A DNA stretch of 64,000 nt from Planctomycetaceae bacterium (lineage in GTDB: Bacteria; Planctomycetota; Planctomycetia; Pirellulales; UBA1268), in contig CACORA010000005.1 of NCBI GenBank assembly GCA_902629495.1, positions 14,009 through 78,008 on the forward strand, written 5' to 3'. The translations under genes and the position numbers were made by a program. Positions 9,986 to 19,201 of this stretch are shown one piece after another. Every line of letters starts with the position of its first letter. Within the stretch, counting starts at the first letter, position 1. The notes beneath the pieces are model-generated. The model was not told the origin of the DNA and searched no databases. It was given only the letters and a program-made list of their open reading frames with translations.

Positions 9986-10534
9986 ATGCACCGCAAAAAG
10001 CCAACGCCTCCAATTCGTCCTATTCTGCAATGCTCGGCGAGCCAATTGCCAGCGATTCAGAAGATATTTAATGATGCAATCTTGCACTCAACGGCTTTGT
10101 ACGAATATGTACCAAGAGATGAGAAAATCATGCAGGCATGGTTGTCATCAAAGCAGAACAATAATATTCCTGTTATTGGTATTGAATGGGAGCCTGGCGT
10201 TCTCGCCGGATTTGCAACGTGGGGAGAATTTCGGCCTCGTGCTGCATATAAATATGCAGTAGAGCACTCTGTTTATGTCGATGAGCAATTTCGCGGCGAG
10301 GGCATTGGCAGACAACTCTTGGAAGCTTTGATAGATGCTGCAAAGCAACATGAACGGCATTCGCTGATTGCGGGTATTGATGCAACAAACGTAGCGAGTG
10401 TTGCGCTTCATAGCTCACTAGGATTTCACTGCTGTGGCACCGTTCGTGAAGCAGGCTTTAAGTTTGGGAAATGGCTTGATCTCGAGTTTTGGCAACTACT
10501 TTTGCCAACACCAGCCAACCCAAAGGATGGATAA
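9986..10534 (+). CDS. GNAT N-acetyltransferase (phosphinothricin/YncA-like)
   Basis: This is a 182-residue cytosolic protein. An ATG at 9986 follows an AAGGGGGG ribosome site that overlaps the end of the symporter gene; a GTG one codon earlier is possible. GNAT features are SVYVDEQFRGEGIGRQLLEALI (the acetyl-CoA-binding R/QxxGxG/A loop), then NVASVALHSSLGFHCCGTVREAGFKFGKWLDLEFWQ. This C-terminal pattern is typical of PAT/YncA-type acetyltransferases acting on methionine derivatives or phosphinothricin-like amines. The actual substrate is unknown. It is probably co-transcribed with the symporter. Confidence 0.85.
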   Translation: MHRKKPTPPIRPILQCSASQLPAIQKIFNDAILHSTALYEYVPRDEKIMQAWLSSKQNNNIPVIGIEWEPGVLAGFATWGEFRPRAAYKYAVEHSVYVDEQFRGEGIGRQLLEALIDAAKQHERHSLIAGIDATNVASVALHSSLGFHCCGTVREAGFKFGKWLDLEFWQLLLPTPANPKDG

Positions 10535-10623
10535 ATAATACGATGTGAAAAGTCGTTCGGCTTTATCTCAAAAGGATGAAGCAATTGTTTTCCAAAAGGA
10601 GTCGTTTCGAATGTACACCTGCA

Positions 10624-10872
10624 TTAGGCGACGGGTTTTCTAAAGCTCCTGTAGGCTTGCAATACATCATGAAGATCTGAAGTGATACTAATTTCATCTT
10701 CTGCAAAGTCGCTCAACCAGGTTCGGTCACTTTCTGCAGCATCAACGAGTAGAGGAAGAATGTCACCGAGTGTTACACGCACTCGATTCGAATCAGTTGA
10801 TTCATGAAGCACCGAGGTGGCTGGTGCAAGAGTTTCCGGACCTGTGTAGATTCTGAGTTTTCGAATAGCCAT
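10624..10872 (-). CDS. Small conserved hypothetical protein (82 residues)
   Basis: I start this small acidic protein at the ATG preceded by AAGGGAG, giving MAIRKLRIYTG. A longer in-frame version would add 16 residues. It lacks a signal peptide or membrane segment. A central VRVTLGDILPLL segment and a C-terminal DLHDVLQAYRSFR segment suggest a compact helical protein. I do not recognise a characterised family. It is the last gene of the minus-strand housekeeping cluster, 197 bases after floA. Function unknown. Confidence 0.6.
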   Translation of the reverse strand: MAIRKLRIYTGPETLAPATSVLHESTDSNRVRVTLGDILPLLVDAAESDRTWLSDFAEDEISITSDLHDVLQAYRSFRKPVA

Positions 10873-10914
10873 ATGGCACACTCCCTTGCCAACGAATGTC
10901 TGGAGAAAGCAGTG

Positions 10915-10932
10915 GGCCAAATCAGTTTGGCC
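10915..10932. repeat. Perfect inverted repeat, possible floA 3' hairpin
   Basis: GGCCAAA and TTTGGCC form a perfect 7-bp stem around a TCAG loop, in the gap between floA and the small gene downstream. No T-tract follows on either strand, so a classical terminator is not supported. It may be an mRNA processing or stabilising hairpin. Confidence 0.35.
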
Positions 10933-11022
10933 GTCTTCATGACGAGCACTACTCTCACAGCACTTAATATCGGCAGAAAATGGCCGTAAAGTTTGGCTGA
11001 ATTTCCCGGATGAGTCGGATTA

Positions 11023-11039
11023 TGCCATTTATGATGGCA
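11023..11039. repeat. Inverted repeat just after floA
   Basis: TGCCAT, a 5-base loop and ATGGCA form a perfect 6-bp stem about 30 bases past the floA stop. There is no T-run after it on the minus strand. It is the first of two stems in this gap; a weak transcription terminator is possible. Confidence 0.3.
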
Positions 11040-11069
11040 AACTGCGGAAAGAGGGGGTTTGTGAAAAGA

Positions 11070-12011
11070 TTAGCTCTTCCCGTTCACGGTCACATGACCA
11101 GCACGGAAAGCATCGCCAATACTTTTTGGAACCAATGCCTCGGCCCGCAGGAGTTGGGCACGATTGTCAGCGGTCTCAGCCTTCATTTCCTGCTCTCTCG
11201 CAATCGCAACACTTCGACGTTCTTCTGCTTTTGCTTGTGCTACCCTTGTATCGGCCTCAGCTTGATCTGCCTGAAGTCGAGCACCTATGTTTTCACCTAC
11301 TTCGATATCAGCAATATCAATCGAAACAATTTGGAATGCTGTTTGGGCATCAAGCCCTCGTTCCAGTACAGCCTTGGAGATAGTATCTGGATGTTCCATG
11401 ACCTCAAAATGGCTTTGAGCAGATCCAATTGACGTGATAATACCCTCACCAACTCGAGCAATGATCGTTTCCTCTGTTGCCCCACCAATCAGTTGCTGAA
11501 GATTGGTTCGAACAGTAACCCGTGCACGAATTCGCAACTCGACACCATTTTTTGCAACGGCTGATAAGGTCGATTTGCCACTGGCAGCATCAGGACAGTC
11601 GATTACCTTCGGATTGACACTTGTCTGGACAGCATCAAGAACATCACGGCCTGCTAGATCAATTGCACACGTTCGATCAAAATCAAGATCTAAGTCAGCA
11701 CGATGAGCAGCGATGAGTGCACGAATAACACGAGGTACATCTCCTCCGGCAAGATAATGCGCTTCAAGTCTTCGGCACGGAATATCTCTCCCAAGACCAG
11801 CCTGAGTCGCCATTATTTTTGCCTGGACAATGGTACGGGCATTGACCTTTCGTAACGTCATTCCGACCAGCTCCATAAAGGTCACAGCAGCCTTAGACCA
11901 GTAGGCTTGGAACCAAAGTTGACCGTAATTAAAAAGAAGGAGAAGCATGGTCAGGGCAGCGAGGCCCAGAATCACAGTCATGATTACAAAAACAGGTGCG
12001 GGAATGTCCAT
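11070..12011 (-). CDS. floA: Flotillin-like protein FloA
   Basis: This 313-residue protein matches the FloA/YqfA (UPF0365) family. A single N-terminal membrane segment (about residues 8-28) is followed by the SPFH-like domain with the [12 protein letters not shown] and [27 protein letters not shown] regions typical of FloA. After it comes an Ala/Glu-rich helical tail with repeats such as [20 protein letters not shown]. FloA scaffolds functional membrane microdomains at the inner face of the cytoplasmic membrane. Length is close to the 330 residues usual for the family. It lies 53 bases downstream of mnmA on the same strand and may be co-transcribed. Confidence 0.93.
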   Translation of the reverse strand: MDIPAPVFVIMTVILGLAALTMLLLLFNYGQLWFQAYWSKAAVTFMELVGMTLRKVNARTIVQAKIMATQAGLGRDIPCRRLEAHYLAGGDVPRVIRALIAAHRADLDLDFDRTCAIDLAGRDVLDAVQTSVNPKVIDCPDAASGKSTLSAVAKNGVELRIRARVTVRTNLQQLIGGATEETIIARVGEGIITSIGSAQSHFEVMEHPDTISKAVLERGLDAQTAFQIVSIDIADIEVGENIGARLQADQAEADTRVAQAKAEERRSVAIAREQEMKAETADNRAQLLRAEALVPKSIGDAFRAGHVTVNGKS

Positions 12012-12064
12012 CGAATTTCCTCTAGGGGTGCTTCATCCACTGACACTGCAAGCCTAGTTCGTGA

Positions 12065-13174
12065 TCAGGCGACAATCCAGCCGCCACCCAGCAGTTTATC
12101 GCCGTCATAGCAAACAGCCGGTTGCCCCGGAGAAATAGGACCTGGTGATATATCCGGGTAATCCGTAAATGTCGCAAAAAACCGTCCATCCTCACATGGG
12201 GTCACGCGCGCAGGAGCCGCTGATCGCTGTGCACGACATTGTACCTGACAGGAAAATGGGGTCCTTGGCGGCGTTCCAATCCAGGTTGCTTCAGTAGCCT
12301 CTAGATGGTGTTCAGGGACTCTTTCGCGATCTCCGACCACGATTCTGCATGATGCTGCCTCAATGCGAACGACATACAATGGCTTTCCTGTAGCAATACC
12401 TAACCCATGTCGTTGTCCAACAGTAAATTTTTCAATGCCATCATGTTGCCCAAGTTTCTCACCATCGATGGTTACGATGTCACCAGCGCGTGACCCGCCT
12501 AATCGTGAGGCAACTAATCTGGCATGCTCTCCGGGAGCAACAAAGCATATTTCTTGGCTGTCTGGTTTATCTGCTGTTATAAGTCCCAAAGAGCTTGCTC
12601 GCTTCCGAACTTCCTGTTTCGAGAGATCTCCAACTGGGAGAAGCATTCGTGCAAGACGCTCATGGTTGATATCAAAAAGGACATACGATTGATCTCGATC
12701 GCAATCTAAACCTCGACGAAGCACAGGACCGGATGAAGTTGGTGTTAATCGTGCGTAGTGGCCGGTTGCAATATGACTCGCCCCAACCGCATCTGCATAG
12801 TCAAAGAGTCGACCAAATTTGAGCCACGAGTTACATCGAACACATGGATTGGGAGTGCGGCCGTGTCCATATTCACTGGTAAAATAATCGATGATATGTT
12901 CAAAATCATCTGTGAGATCAAGTGAATACAGTGGAATGTCCAGCCGGTCGGCGACCCTTCGGGCATCAAGTGCATCGGCGGCAGAACAACAACCCTGATG
13001 TCCTGGTCGAGGCGAAGAAACAATAGGTAATCCATCCGAACCTGTCGGCGGTGGGAGTACTGGTTGACCGTGTCGCATAAAGACACCTATACAGTCATAC
13101 CCTGCCTCAACCAGCATTGACGCTGCTACACTGGAATCCACACCACCAGACATTGCTACAAGTACTCGTGACAT
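12065..13174 (-). CDS. mnmA: tRNA-specific 2-thiouridylase MnmA
   Basis: This 369-residue protein inserts sulfur at U34 of tRNA-Lys, -Glu and -Gln. The PP-loop motif SGGVDSS is at residues 9-15. The catalytic cysteine pair is C111 (in TPNPCVRC) and C210 (in SQEICFV), corresponding to the two essential cysteines of E. coli MnmA. GHYAR and KFTVGQRHGLG segments are also present. A Pro-rich insertion around residues 36-60, before GCCSAADA, is longer than in E. coli. The apt stop lies one base upstream of the ATG, so the two genes are almost certainly co-transcribed and translationally coupled. Confidence 0.96.
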   Translation of the reverse strand: MSRVLVAMSGGVDSSVAASMLVEAGYDCIGVFMRHGQPVLPPPTGSDGLPIVSSPRPGHQGCCSAADALDARRVADRLDIPLYSLDLTDDFEHIIDYFTSEYGHGRTPNPCVRCNSWLKFGRLFDYADAVGASHIATGHYARLTPTSSGPVLRRGLDCDRDQSYVLFDINHERLARMLLPVGDLSKQEVRKRASSLGLITADKPDSQEICFVAPGEHARLVASRLGGSRAGDIVTIDGEKLGQHDGIEKFTVGQRHGLGIATGKPLYVVRIEAASCRIVVGDRERVPEHHLEATEATWIGTPPRTPFSCQVQCRAQRSAAPARVTPCEDGRFFATFTDYPDISPGPISPGQPAVCYDGDKLLGGGWIVA

Positions 13175-13175
13175 A

Positions 13176-13688
13176 TCAGTATCGTACTACTGATTCAACG
13201 CGGTGTGGTAAAAGAAGTTCACGGCCGCCAAGGGCATCAAGTTCGACTAAGAAGGCTGCTCCTGCAACACGTGCCCCAGCTGACTCTACTAACTTGATAC
13301 AAGCTTGCGCTGTCCCGCCAGTTGCCAATACATCATCAACGATGAGAACATTTGATCCTTGTGCGAGTATACCGCGGTGCATTTCGAGGGTATCGTGTCC
13401 ATATTCAAGTTCATAATCATAGGAAATTGTGTCAGCTGGCAGTTTGCCGGGTTTACGAACAGGAATCACACCGACCCCTAAAGCGATTGCCAACGGAGTT
13501 GCAAAAAGAAAACCACGTGCTTCAACAGCTGCTACTGCATGGATATCGACACCTTGCCAGGGAGCTGCAATCTGCTGAATAGCTTCTTTGAGGGCTTCTG
13601 GATGTGCGAGAAGCGGAGTGATATCTCGAAAGAGAATACCTGGCTTGGGAAAGTCAGGAATAGGACGAATGTGTTCGGAAAGATTCAT
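13176..13688 (-). CDS. apt: Adenine phosphoribosyltransferase
   Basis: This 170-residue enzyme salvages adenine to AMP using PRPP. Family landmarks are the N-terminal RPIPDFPKPGILFRDITPLL, the VEARGF segment, VPVRKPGKLP-like text (IPVRKPGKLPADT), DTLEMH, and the PRPP-binding loop VLIVDDVLATGGTA at residues 114-127. Length matches the family. It sits between the sigma-factor gene (17 bases upstream) and mnmA (1 base downstream), an operon-like arrangement. Confidence 0.96.
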   Translation of the reverse strand: MNLSEHIRPIPDFPKPGILFRDITPLLAHPEALKEAIQQIAAPWQGVDIHAVAAVEARGFLFATPLAIALGVGVIPVRKPGKLPADTISYDYELEYGHDTLEMHRGILAQGSNVLIVDDVLATGGTAQACIKLVESAGARVAGAAFLVELDALGGRELLLPHRVESVVRY

Positions 13689-13700
13689 AGTACGAGCCTA

Positions 13701-13715
13701 AGGGGTCAGGCCCCT
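13701..13715. repeat. GC-rich hairpin over the sigma-factor stop codon
   Basis: AGGGG and CCCCT flank TCAGG; on the minus strand the loop holds the TGA stop of the sigma-factor gene. The stem lies 13 bases before the apt start. There is no T-tract, so coupling or attenuation between the two genes is more plausible than termination; this is inference only. Confidence 0.3.
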
Positions 13716-14575
13716 CGCCGCAACTGGATCGTGGCCTGAGGAGCACCGTCAATTTCAAGTGCAAGATTCGAAAGCGTTTCTGATTCAATTTGACGTACGC
13801 GTTCACGTGTGAGTCCTAGTACAGCACCAATTTCTTTGAGTGTCATGGGTTCTCCACCCTCAAGGCCAAAACGTAGTTTGATAATTGTCGAAGCTCGAGT
13901 GTCGAGCTCATCAACCCGTTTCAGTACATGCTTAAGCGTATCGTGATCAAGTAACACTTCAGCGGGACATTTTGCATTTTCATCACGGACAATATCACTG
14001 AGTGACCAGCCATCATCCTGATCTGTTTGTGGTGTTGCATTATGTACGGTGATGGCCTTTTTTATGATCGATAACTTTTTTCTTGCTAGGCCAAGCATAC
14101 GAGCAATTTCCTCGTGTGTTGGGTTTCGGCCCAGGGTATCTGAAAGTCGGGCTGTGGCCCGCCGCCATTTTGAAAGTAATTCAACCATATACGCAGGTAT
14201 TCGAATCGTTTTGCCATTATTGATCAGGGCTCGCTTGATGGATTGCTTGATCCAATAGCTTGCATAGGTACTAAAGCGCGTTCCAACCTTCGGATCAAAA
14301 CCTTCAACGGCACGCAAAAGTCCAAGATTCCCTTCTTCTATAAGGTCAGGAAGTGGTAGGCCTCTATTGGCATAACCCCTCGCAATACTGACAACAAGTC
14401 TAAGATTGGCCCGAACCATATGATCACGCGCTGCTGCATCACCACGAGCAATTGCTTTAGCCAGTTCTTTTTCTTGATCAGCAGTTAGTAAAGAAACCTC
14501 ATTAATATCGCGGAGATAGGTCTCAAAAGGGGTTTGAACAGCTGATGATTGTGTTGTACGGCGGATGCGCGGCAT
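13706..14575 (-). CDS. RNA polymerase sigma-70 factor, primary-like group
   Basis: I start at the ATG giving MPRIRRTTQSS; the upstream in-frame extension is hydrophobic and Cys-rich and looks like leader sequence, not protein. The 289-residue product has region 1.2 (TPFETYLRDINEVSLLT), region 2 (DLIEEGNLGLLRAVEGFDPKVGTRFSTYASYWIKQSIKRAL split by core and -10 contacts), region 3, and region 4 with the helix-turn-helix MTLKEIGAVLGLTRERVRQIE. It lacks the long acidic region 1.1 of RpoD, so it resembles short RpoD/RpoS-type factors such as planctomycete group 2 sigmas. It heads the apt-mnmA cluster. Confidence 0.9.
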   Translation of the reverse strand: MPRIRRTTQSSAVQTPFETYLRDINEVSLLTADQEKELAKAIARGDAAARDHMVRANLRLVVSIARGYANRGLPLPDLIEEGNLGLLRAVEGFDPKVGTRFSTYASYWIKQSIKRALINNGKTIRIPAYMVELLSKWRRATARLSDTLGRNPTHEEIARMLGLARKKLSIIKKAITVHNATPQTDQDDGWSLSDIVRDENAKCPAEVLLDHDTLKHVLKRVDELDTRASTIIKLRFGLEGGEPMTLKEIGAVLGLTRERVRQIESETLSNLALEIDGAPQATIQLRRGA

Positions 14576-14728
14576 GGTGTAAGCAAAACTCCAAAATGAG
14601 GCAATTGACAGGAATATGATGTGTCTGAGCACAACCGACTGACATAGGAATCGGCAGTCAAGGATGAAGGCCTGCACAAGCACGGGAAAAAAGACGGGTT
14701 ATGCGGCTTGGGTCAACTGCATTTGTTG

Positions 14729-15754
14729 CTACCGCTCATTCATAGCGGGATCAAGCGTCTGCTTGAGAAAAGACAGAAATGCTCGACCAGCTTGATCTGA
14801 ACGGGTTAGAGGCAGTTCATGTGCGGCATCAACAAACACGAGATAACTTTCTATTCCAGCTGCCTCTAATGCTGAATGAAAGTGTTTACTCTGCTCAGGT
14901 GGTACTTTTTCATCAGCTTTACCGTGAACGATCAGTATTGGTGGAGCGTCAGAATTAACATGTACAAGTGGACTCGCTCGCTGGGCCGCTTCTCGAAATT
15001 CTGGGAGTGGTCCTCCAATAAGTAAGCTTGCCGGTGAGGTGGAGCGATCATGTTCTGGTCCAAGAGTCGTCAGGTGAGTTGGGGAGCCAAATATGCCAAT
15101 ACTCGCTACATGAGGGAGGTAACCATTGGCTATCGACTCATTCCACAAGCCTGATAGAGCTGCCAGATGGCCGCCTGCCGAAGCCCCTGCAAGGCATATT
15201 TTTTCTGGATCAATACCCCATACTTCTGCTTTTTCCTTAAGTATGGCAATGGCAGATAAGCAGTCGTGAACCTGAGCAGGAAATGTTGCCTCGGAAGAAA
15301 GTCGATAACCAATACTTGCAACAGCATAACCCTCATTGGTCAACCACGTTATTGGGCAGTCATCCCTTGTACCATTGCGCCACGTCGTACCATGAATCCA
15401 GATGACAAGTGGAAGTTCACTATGGCATCCTTGAGGAAGGTAAATATCAAAATGTTGACATGGCAAACAATCATCACGATAGGGCTGGTCTTTATGCACA
15501 TCCGGTGATTGAGATGTGATCAAGGAATCACTTTGATTGTCAAAAGTTTCGAACGCTTGATAGGTTCCCCTTCGACGTGCTTTTCTCTTTGCCCGACGTG
15601 ACATGTGAGGCTGAGGCTCAACACGAAAAGGAGTATCCGACGAAGGTCGAGGATCGTTCCCAAAACAGAACTCGGAAATTGTCACGACAGTAGCGACAAC
15701 AAAAAGCAAAATGTTGAAAAGTGGTACTTGGGTGATGCGATGCATCTTCATCAT
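14729..15754 (-). CDS. Exported alpha/beta-hydrolase (BD-FAE-like esterase)
   Basis: The 341-residue protein has a hydrophobic N-terminal segment (about residues 10-31) followed by a strongly basic stretch, SRRAKRKARRRG. The hydrolase core shows the oxyanion HGTTWRNGT segment near 121, the nucleophile elbow LAGASAGG with Ser192, a late VHGKADEKVP (acid) and AAHELP (His). This pattern fits the carboxylesterase/feruloyl-esterase-like lipase family (as in BD-FAE). It probably deacylates carbohydrate or small esters outside the cytoplasm. It is divergently placed against the porin gene, sharing a 177-base intergenic region. Confidence 0.85.
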   Translation of the reverse strand: MMKMHRITQVPLFNILLFVVATVVTISEFCFGNDPRPSSDTPFRVEPQPHMSRRAKRKARRRGTYQAFETFDNQSDSLITSQSPDVHKDQPYRDDCLPCQHFDIYLPQGCHSELPLVIWIHGTTWRNGTRDDCPITWLTNEGYAVASIGYRLSSEATFPAQVHDCLSAIAILKEKAEVWGIDPEKICLAGASAGGHLAALSGLWNESIANGYLPHVASIGIFGSPTHLTTLGPEHDRSTSPASLLIGGPLPEFREAAQRASPLVHVNSDAPPILIVHGKADEKVPPEQSKHFHSALEAAGIESYLVFVDAAHELPLTRSDQAGRAFLSFLKQTLDPAMNER

Positions 15755-15883
15755 TTTGGCAAAACAAAAGAGGTATTTTAGACAAGCTACACAAATTAAA
15801 GCATATGGTTACGTTTCAGAAGATCAAATAATGAGTTTTTTGGCTGAATATGAAACGGATTTCACAGAATGACGTCTTAAGCA

Positions 15884-15903
15884 AGCGGTGTTTTTCACAC
15901 GCT
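15884..15903. repeat. Stem-loop ahead of the porin gene
   Basis: AGCG(G)TGT and ACACGCT pair as a 7-bp stem with one bulged G around TTTTC, ending 28 bases before the porin GTG. It would lie in the 5' leader of the porin mRNA or between divergent promoters. Function unknown. Confidence 0.25.
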
Positions 15904-15931
15904 ATCTCTGTGTCATGGAGAAGGGGAATGT

Positions 15932-17440
15932 GTGAGAATTCTGGAAGAATGCACAAGTTTTAGGCCTGTCTATGGCAGGTGGTCATGGCTGTTGGCAAGT
16001 TGTAACGATTCTTTCGGCATGTATCGCCATTATCTATGTGTGATCAGCATACTGTTGGTCTGTTTGCTTAACTTCCTTGCAGAGTGTGCAATCGCTCAGC
16101 CTCCCGCACAGTCAGATGTTGAGCCAGAAGAAGTGCGTGAAGCGTGGGAACGAATTGACTACGGAAGTGGCCCAGATCGGCATCTGCATCTCCCAAGGCT
16201 CGAAGACCGCGAAATATATTTGTATGGATGGATACAGTATGGACTAGGAGCAAATAATTGGGGCTCCCCATTCAATGGACCATTGACAATGGCTGACCGC
16301 AGTTGGCAGGGGCAACTGAATCAACTGTACATGGTACTGGAACGTGAAACAGATGGCACAAAGGGAATTGATTTCGGCGGAAGAGTTGATTTGCTTTTTG
16401 GTACAGACTATTTCTACACAACCGCTCTTGGTCTTGATGCATACCCTCTACAACCGTTGGGCATTGAGAATATTGCCTCATGGGGATTTTCTAAGGACTA
16501 TGGTTTCGCATTACCGCAGGTATATGCAGATGTTGCCTATGAGGGAATAACTTTGAGATTCGGTCACTTCTATAGCATTCTTGGTTTTGAGCAGGTCCCA
16601 GCGCCAGGCAACTTCTTCTATACACACTGTCTTTCAATGCAGTTTTCTCCTTTTACATTCACTGGATTTCTTGGTTCCTGGCAACCCAATGAACAAGTCA
16701 CTTTTTTGAGTGGTGTGACGACAGGCTGGAATAATTTTTTTGACAATCAGCCAATGACAAATGATTTCGCAATTATCAATAAAGGGTATCCGGGAGCAGG
16801 CAGTACGGCCAGTTACCTTGGTGGTATTGAGTTTGAAAGTAGTGACAAACGTCAAAATCTAGCTATTACAACAACGATTGGAAATGAAGTAACCACTATT
16901 AGCCGAAACCCGGCAGATGGTTCGTTGGTCGGTAATCGATCACTTATTAGTACTGTGTACACTAATCGGCTTAGTAGTCGTCTAACGTGGGTATTCCAAA
17001 ACGACAATGCGTGGCAATTTAATGCAAATGTGAACGCAGGAAATGCTGGCCAACAATCAGGTACCGCTCAGTGGTATTCTTTTGTGAACTATCTTTTCTG
17101 GGAATTTACCCCAAAGTGGCAAGGAGCCGTACGCTTAGAGTACTTTCGTGACAACAATGGATACATCGTGTCGGCACCTCTTAGAAATGAAAGTGAACTT
17201 GGTAATCCTGGCTATTGGACTGAAGGTTTTGCAGGTACGTTTTGGGAATTGACGCTTGGTCTGAATTGGTATCCAAATAACAATTGGCTTATTCGCCCCG
17301 AGATACGATATGACTGGTTTTCTCCAAACTCGTCAACAACGCCTTTGCCATACGGGAAGCCCCTGGGTCAAGGAATTAACATAGGCGGTGATCAATATGG
17401 TCAGTTCTATGCTGGGTGCGACGCAGTCTTGCAGTTTTAG
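15932..17440 (+). CDS. Outer-membrane beta-barrel porin (BBP2/OmpL-like)
   Basis: The mature region fits the beta-barrel porin-2 family, which appears in Planctomycetes as outer-membrane channels. Typical text includes GIDFGGRVDLLFGTDY, a RFGHFYSILGFE segment (the strand and extracellular loop near residue 210), repeated amphipathic aromatic-rich strands, and a C-terminus ending in aromatic F (DAVLQF). A GTG start at 15932 follows AAGGGGA and gives a long 54-residue export leader; an alternative ATG at 16019 gives a normal signal peptide but has no clear ribosome site. It likely admits solutes such as oligosaccharides or anions across the outer membrane. Confidence 0.83.
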   Translation: MRILEECTSFRPVYGRWSWLLASCNDSFGMYRHYLCVISILLVCLLNFLAECAIAQPPAQSDVEPEEVREAWERIDYGSGPDRHLHLPRLEDREIYLYGWIQYGLGANNWGSPFNGPLTMADRSWQGQLNQLYMVLERETDGTKGIDFGGRVDLLFGTDYFYTTALGLDAYPLQPLGIENIASWGFSKDYGFALPQVYADVAYEGITLRFGHFYSILGFEQVPAPGNFFYTHCLSMQFSPFTFTGFLGSWQPNEQVTFLSGVTTGWNNFFDNQPMTNDFAIINKGYPGAGSTASYLGGIEFESSDKRQNLAITTTIGNEVTTISRNPADGSLVGNRSLISTVYTNRLSSRLTWVFQNDNAWQFNANVNAGNAGQQSGTAQWYSFVNYLFWEFTPKWQGAVRLEYFRDNNGYIVSAPLRNESELGNPGYWTEGFAGTFWELTLGLNWYPNNNWLIRPEIRYDWFSPNSSTTPLPYGKPLGQGINIGGDQYGQFYAGCDAVLQF

Positions 17441-17727
17441 GCTCGACGCTCGCACGTCTTTGGCAGGACATCCAGTAGTTTGATAATATTCTTAGTCTAC
17501 TTAAGTGAGTTGAGTGTCAGTTTTTTCCCTGACCAATTCTGCGAAAGTCTGATTCACTTGAACTCAAACGGTCACGTCGGACTGGGACTGCTCATATGTG
17601 TGCTATGACAGTGCAATTGTCCGTATTTATGAAACTCCTGTATTGTTGGCAAAACATATTCTTCCAGATGGTTTTTGATCACTCAGTATCACGTACAATC
17701 AATTATTAGCTTAAGTTCGCAGACAAA

Positions 17728-19185
17728 ATGCTTGCATTTCCTCAACGTATTGTTTTCATTGGATTTGGTTCTGTTGCTCGCTGTACGCTTCCTATTCTGT
17801 TTGAGCACATCGCGATTGCTCCAGATCGAGTCACCATCGTAGATTTTAATCCTGCGGAGCCACAACTTCAGCCATGGCTCGCTCGCGGCGTTCATCTGAT
17901 TAAAGATCGCATTACGCGAGAGAGTATCGAACGAATCTTAGGTCTATTGCTGTCGCCGGGGGATTTGCTGATTGACTTAGCGTGGAACATTCACTCTGGC
18001 GAAGTGATTGATTGGTGTCATCACAAAGGTGTGATGTATATCAATACAGCTGTTGAATTATGGGATCCATATGATTTTCCAATCGGTACGCATCCGACAG
18101 AACTAACATTGTACTCTCGTCACATGGAGTTGAGACAGATTCGTGACCGTTGGAAAGAAGTAGGACCAACAACTGTGGTTGAACATGGAGCAAATCCAGG
18201 ACTGATAAGTCACTTCACAAAGCAAGGCCTTCTTGATATAGCAGACGCGTGTCTTATTGAAAAGCATTTCATCGGCCAGCAGGCTGAATATATTTCAGAA
18301 TATAAAAGAAAGAATGCCTTTCACAATCTTTCACAAGCCTTAGGAGTAAAGGTCATTCATTGCAGTGAACGAGACACGCAAATCACAGCGGTGCCCAAAG
18401 AAGTCGATGAGTTTGTGAATACTTGGAGCGTGGAAGGCTTTCGTGAAGAAGGCACAATGACAGCGGAGTTGGGTTGGGGAACGCACGAAAAAGAGATGCC
18501 GGCATTTGCCTACGATCATCAACAAGGACCAGGAGGACAAATTTGCCTGGCACGGATGGGCATTAATACCTGTATACATAGTTGGGTGCCACATCACACA
18601 ATTGTTGGAATGGTTGTTCGACATGGTGAGGCATTTACGATTACAGATCACCTAACTGTTTGGAAAGATGGAAAAGCTACGTATAGGCCAACAGTCTGCT
18701 ACGCCTATTGTCCAAGCGATTCAGCCATAGCAAGTCTGTGGGAGTTAAGGTCTCGTAATTATAAAATTCAACCTTGCGAGCGAATTTTATATGATGAGAT
18801 TACAAGTGGTTCTGATGTTTTGGGCGCTTTAATTATGGGTCACCCACTCAAAAGTTGGTGGTGTGGATCAGACTTATCCATTGAGGAATCTCGTCGGCTT
18901 GTTCCTGGCCAGAATGCTACAACGATGCAAGTTGCGATATCAGTTGTTGCTGTTGCAATGTGGATGATTGAGAATCCAACAAGAGGTTTTCTCGTACCGG
19001 ATGATATACCACATGATGCCATTCTCAGAGTCGCTCGACCATATCTTGGTAATTTTATTTCTATTTCAAGTGATTGGACACCACTTAGGTATTACGAAAA
19101 TGCATTCAAGGGCTACAATGCTCCACAACAAGATCTAGAAGATGTGTGGCAGTTCAAGAATTTTTTGATTAATGATGGAGACTGA
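17728..19185 (+). CDS. hss: Homospermidine synthase
   Basis: The 485-residue protein matches bacterial homospermidine synthase, which joins aminobutyl groups from putrescine with NAD to make sym-homospermidine. It opens with a Rossmann motif, IGFGSVARCTLP (glycines 12 and 14). Family text includes LLIDLAWNIHSGEVIDWCH, YINTAVELWDPY, VVEHGANPGLISHFTKQGL and LGWGTHEKEMP. It belongs to the saccharopine-dehydrogenase-like fold, and its length is normal for the family. The next gene, a glutamate decarboxylase, begins 16 bases after the stop, implying co-transcription. The 287-base upstream gap holds no gene and probably the promoter. Confidence 0.93.
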   Translation: MLAFPQRIVFIGFGSVARCTLPILFEHIAIAPDRVTIVDFNPAEPQLQPWLARGVHLIKDRITRESIERILGLLLSPGDLLIDLAWNIHSGEVIDWCHHKGVMYINTAVELWDPYDFPIGTHPTELTLYSRHMELRQIRDRWKEVGPTTVVEHGANPGLISHFTKQGLLDIADACLIEKHFIGQQAEYISEYKRKNAFHNLSQALGVKVIHCSERDTQITAVPKEVDEFVNTWSVEGFREEGTMTAELGWGTHEKEMPAFAYDHQQGPGGQICLARMGINTCIHSWVPHHTIVGMVVRHGEAFTITDHLTVWKDGKATYRPTVCYAYCPSDSAIASLWELRSRNYKIQPCERILYDEITSGSDVLGALIMGHPLKSWWCGSDLSIEESRRLVPGQNATTMQVAISVVAVAMWMIENPTRGFLVPDDIPHDAILRVARPYLGNFISISSDWTPLRYYENAFKGYNAPQQDLEDVWQFKNFLINDGD

Positions 19186-19201
19186 GACGAGGAGAGCATA
19201 T

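Noticed and set aside
10555..10580. AAAGTC-GTTC-GGCTTT hairpin after the GNAT gene
   Set aside because: Short stem with a wobble pair and no T-tract; not convincing as a terminator.
18340..18651. 103-codon minus-strand frame inside hss
   Set aside because: Shadow of the strongly supported homospermidine synthase coding frame.
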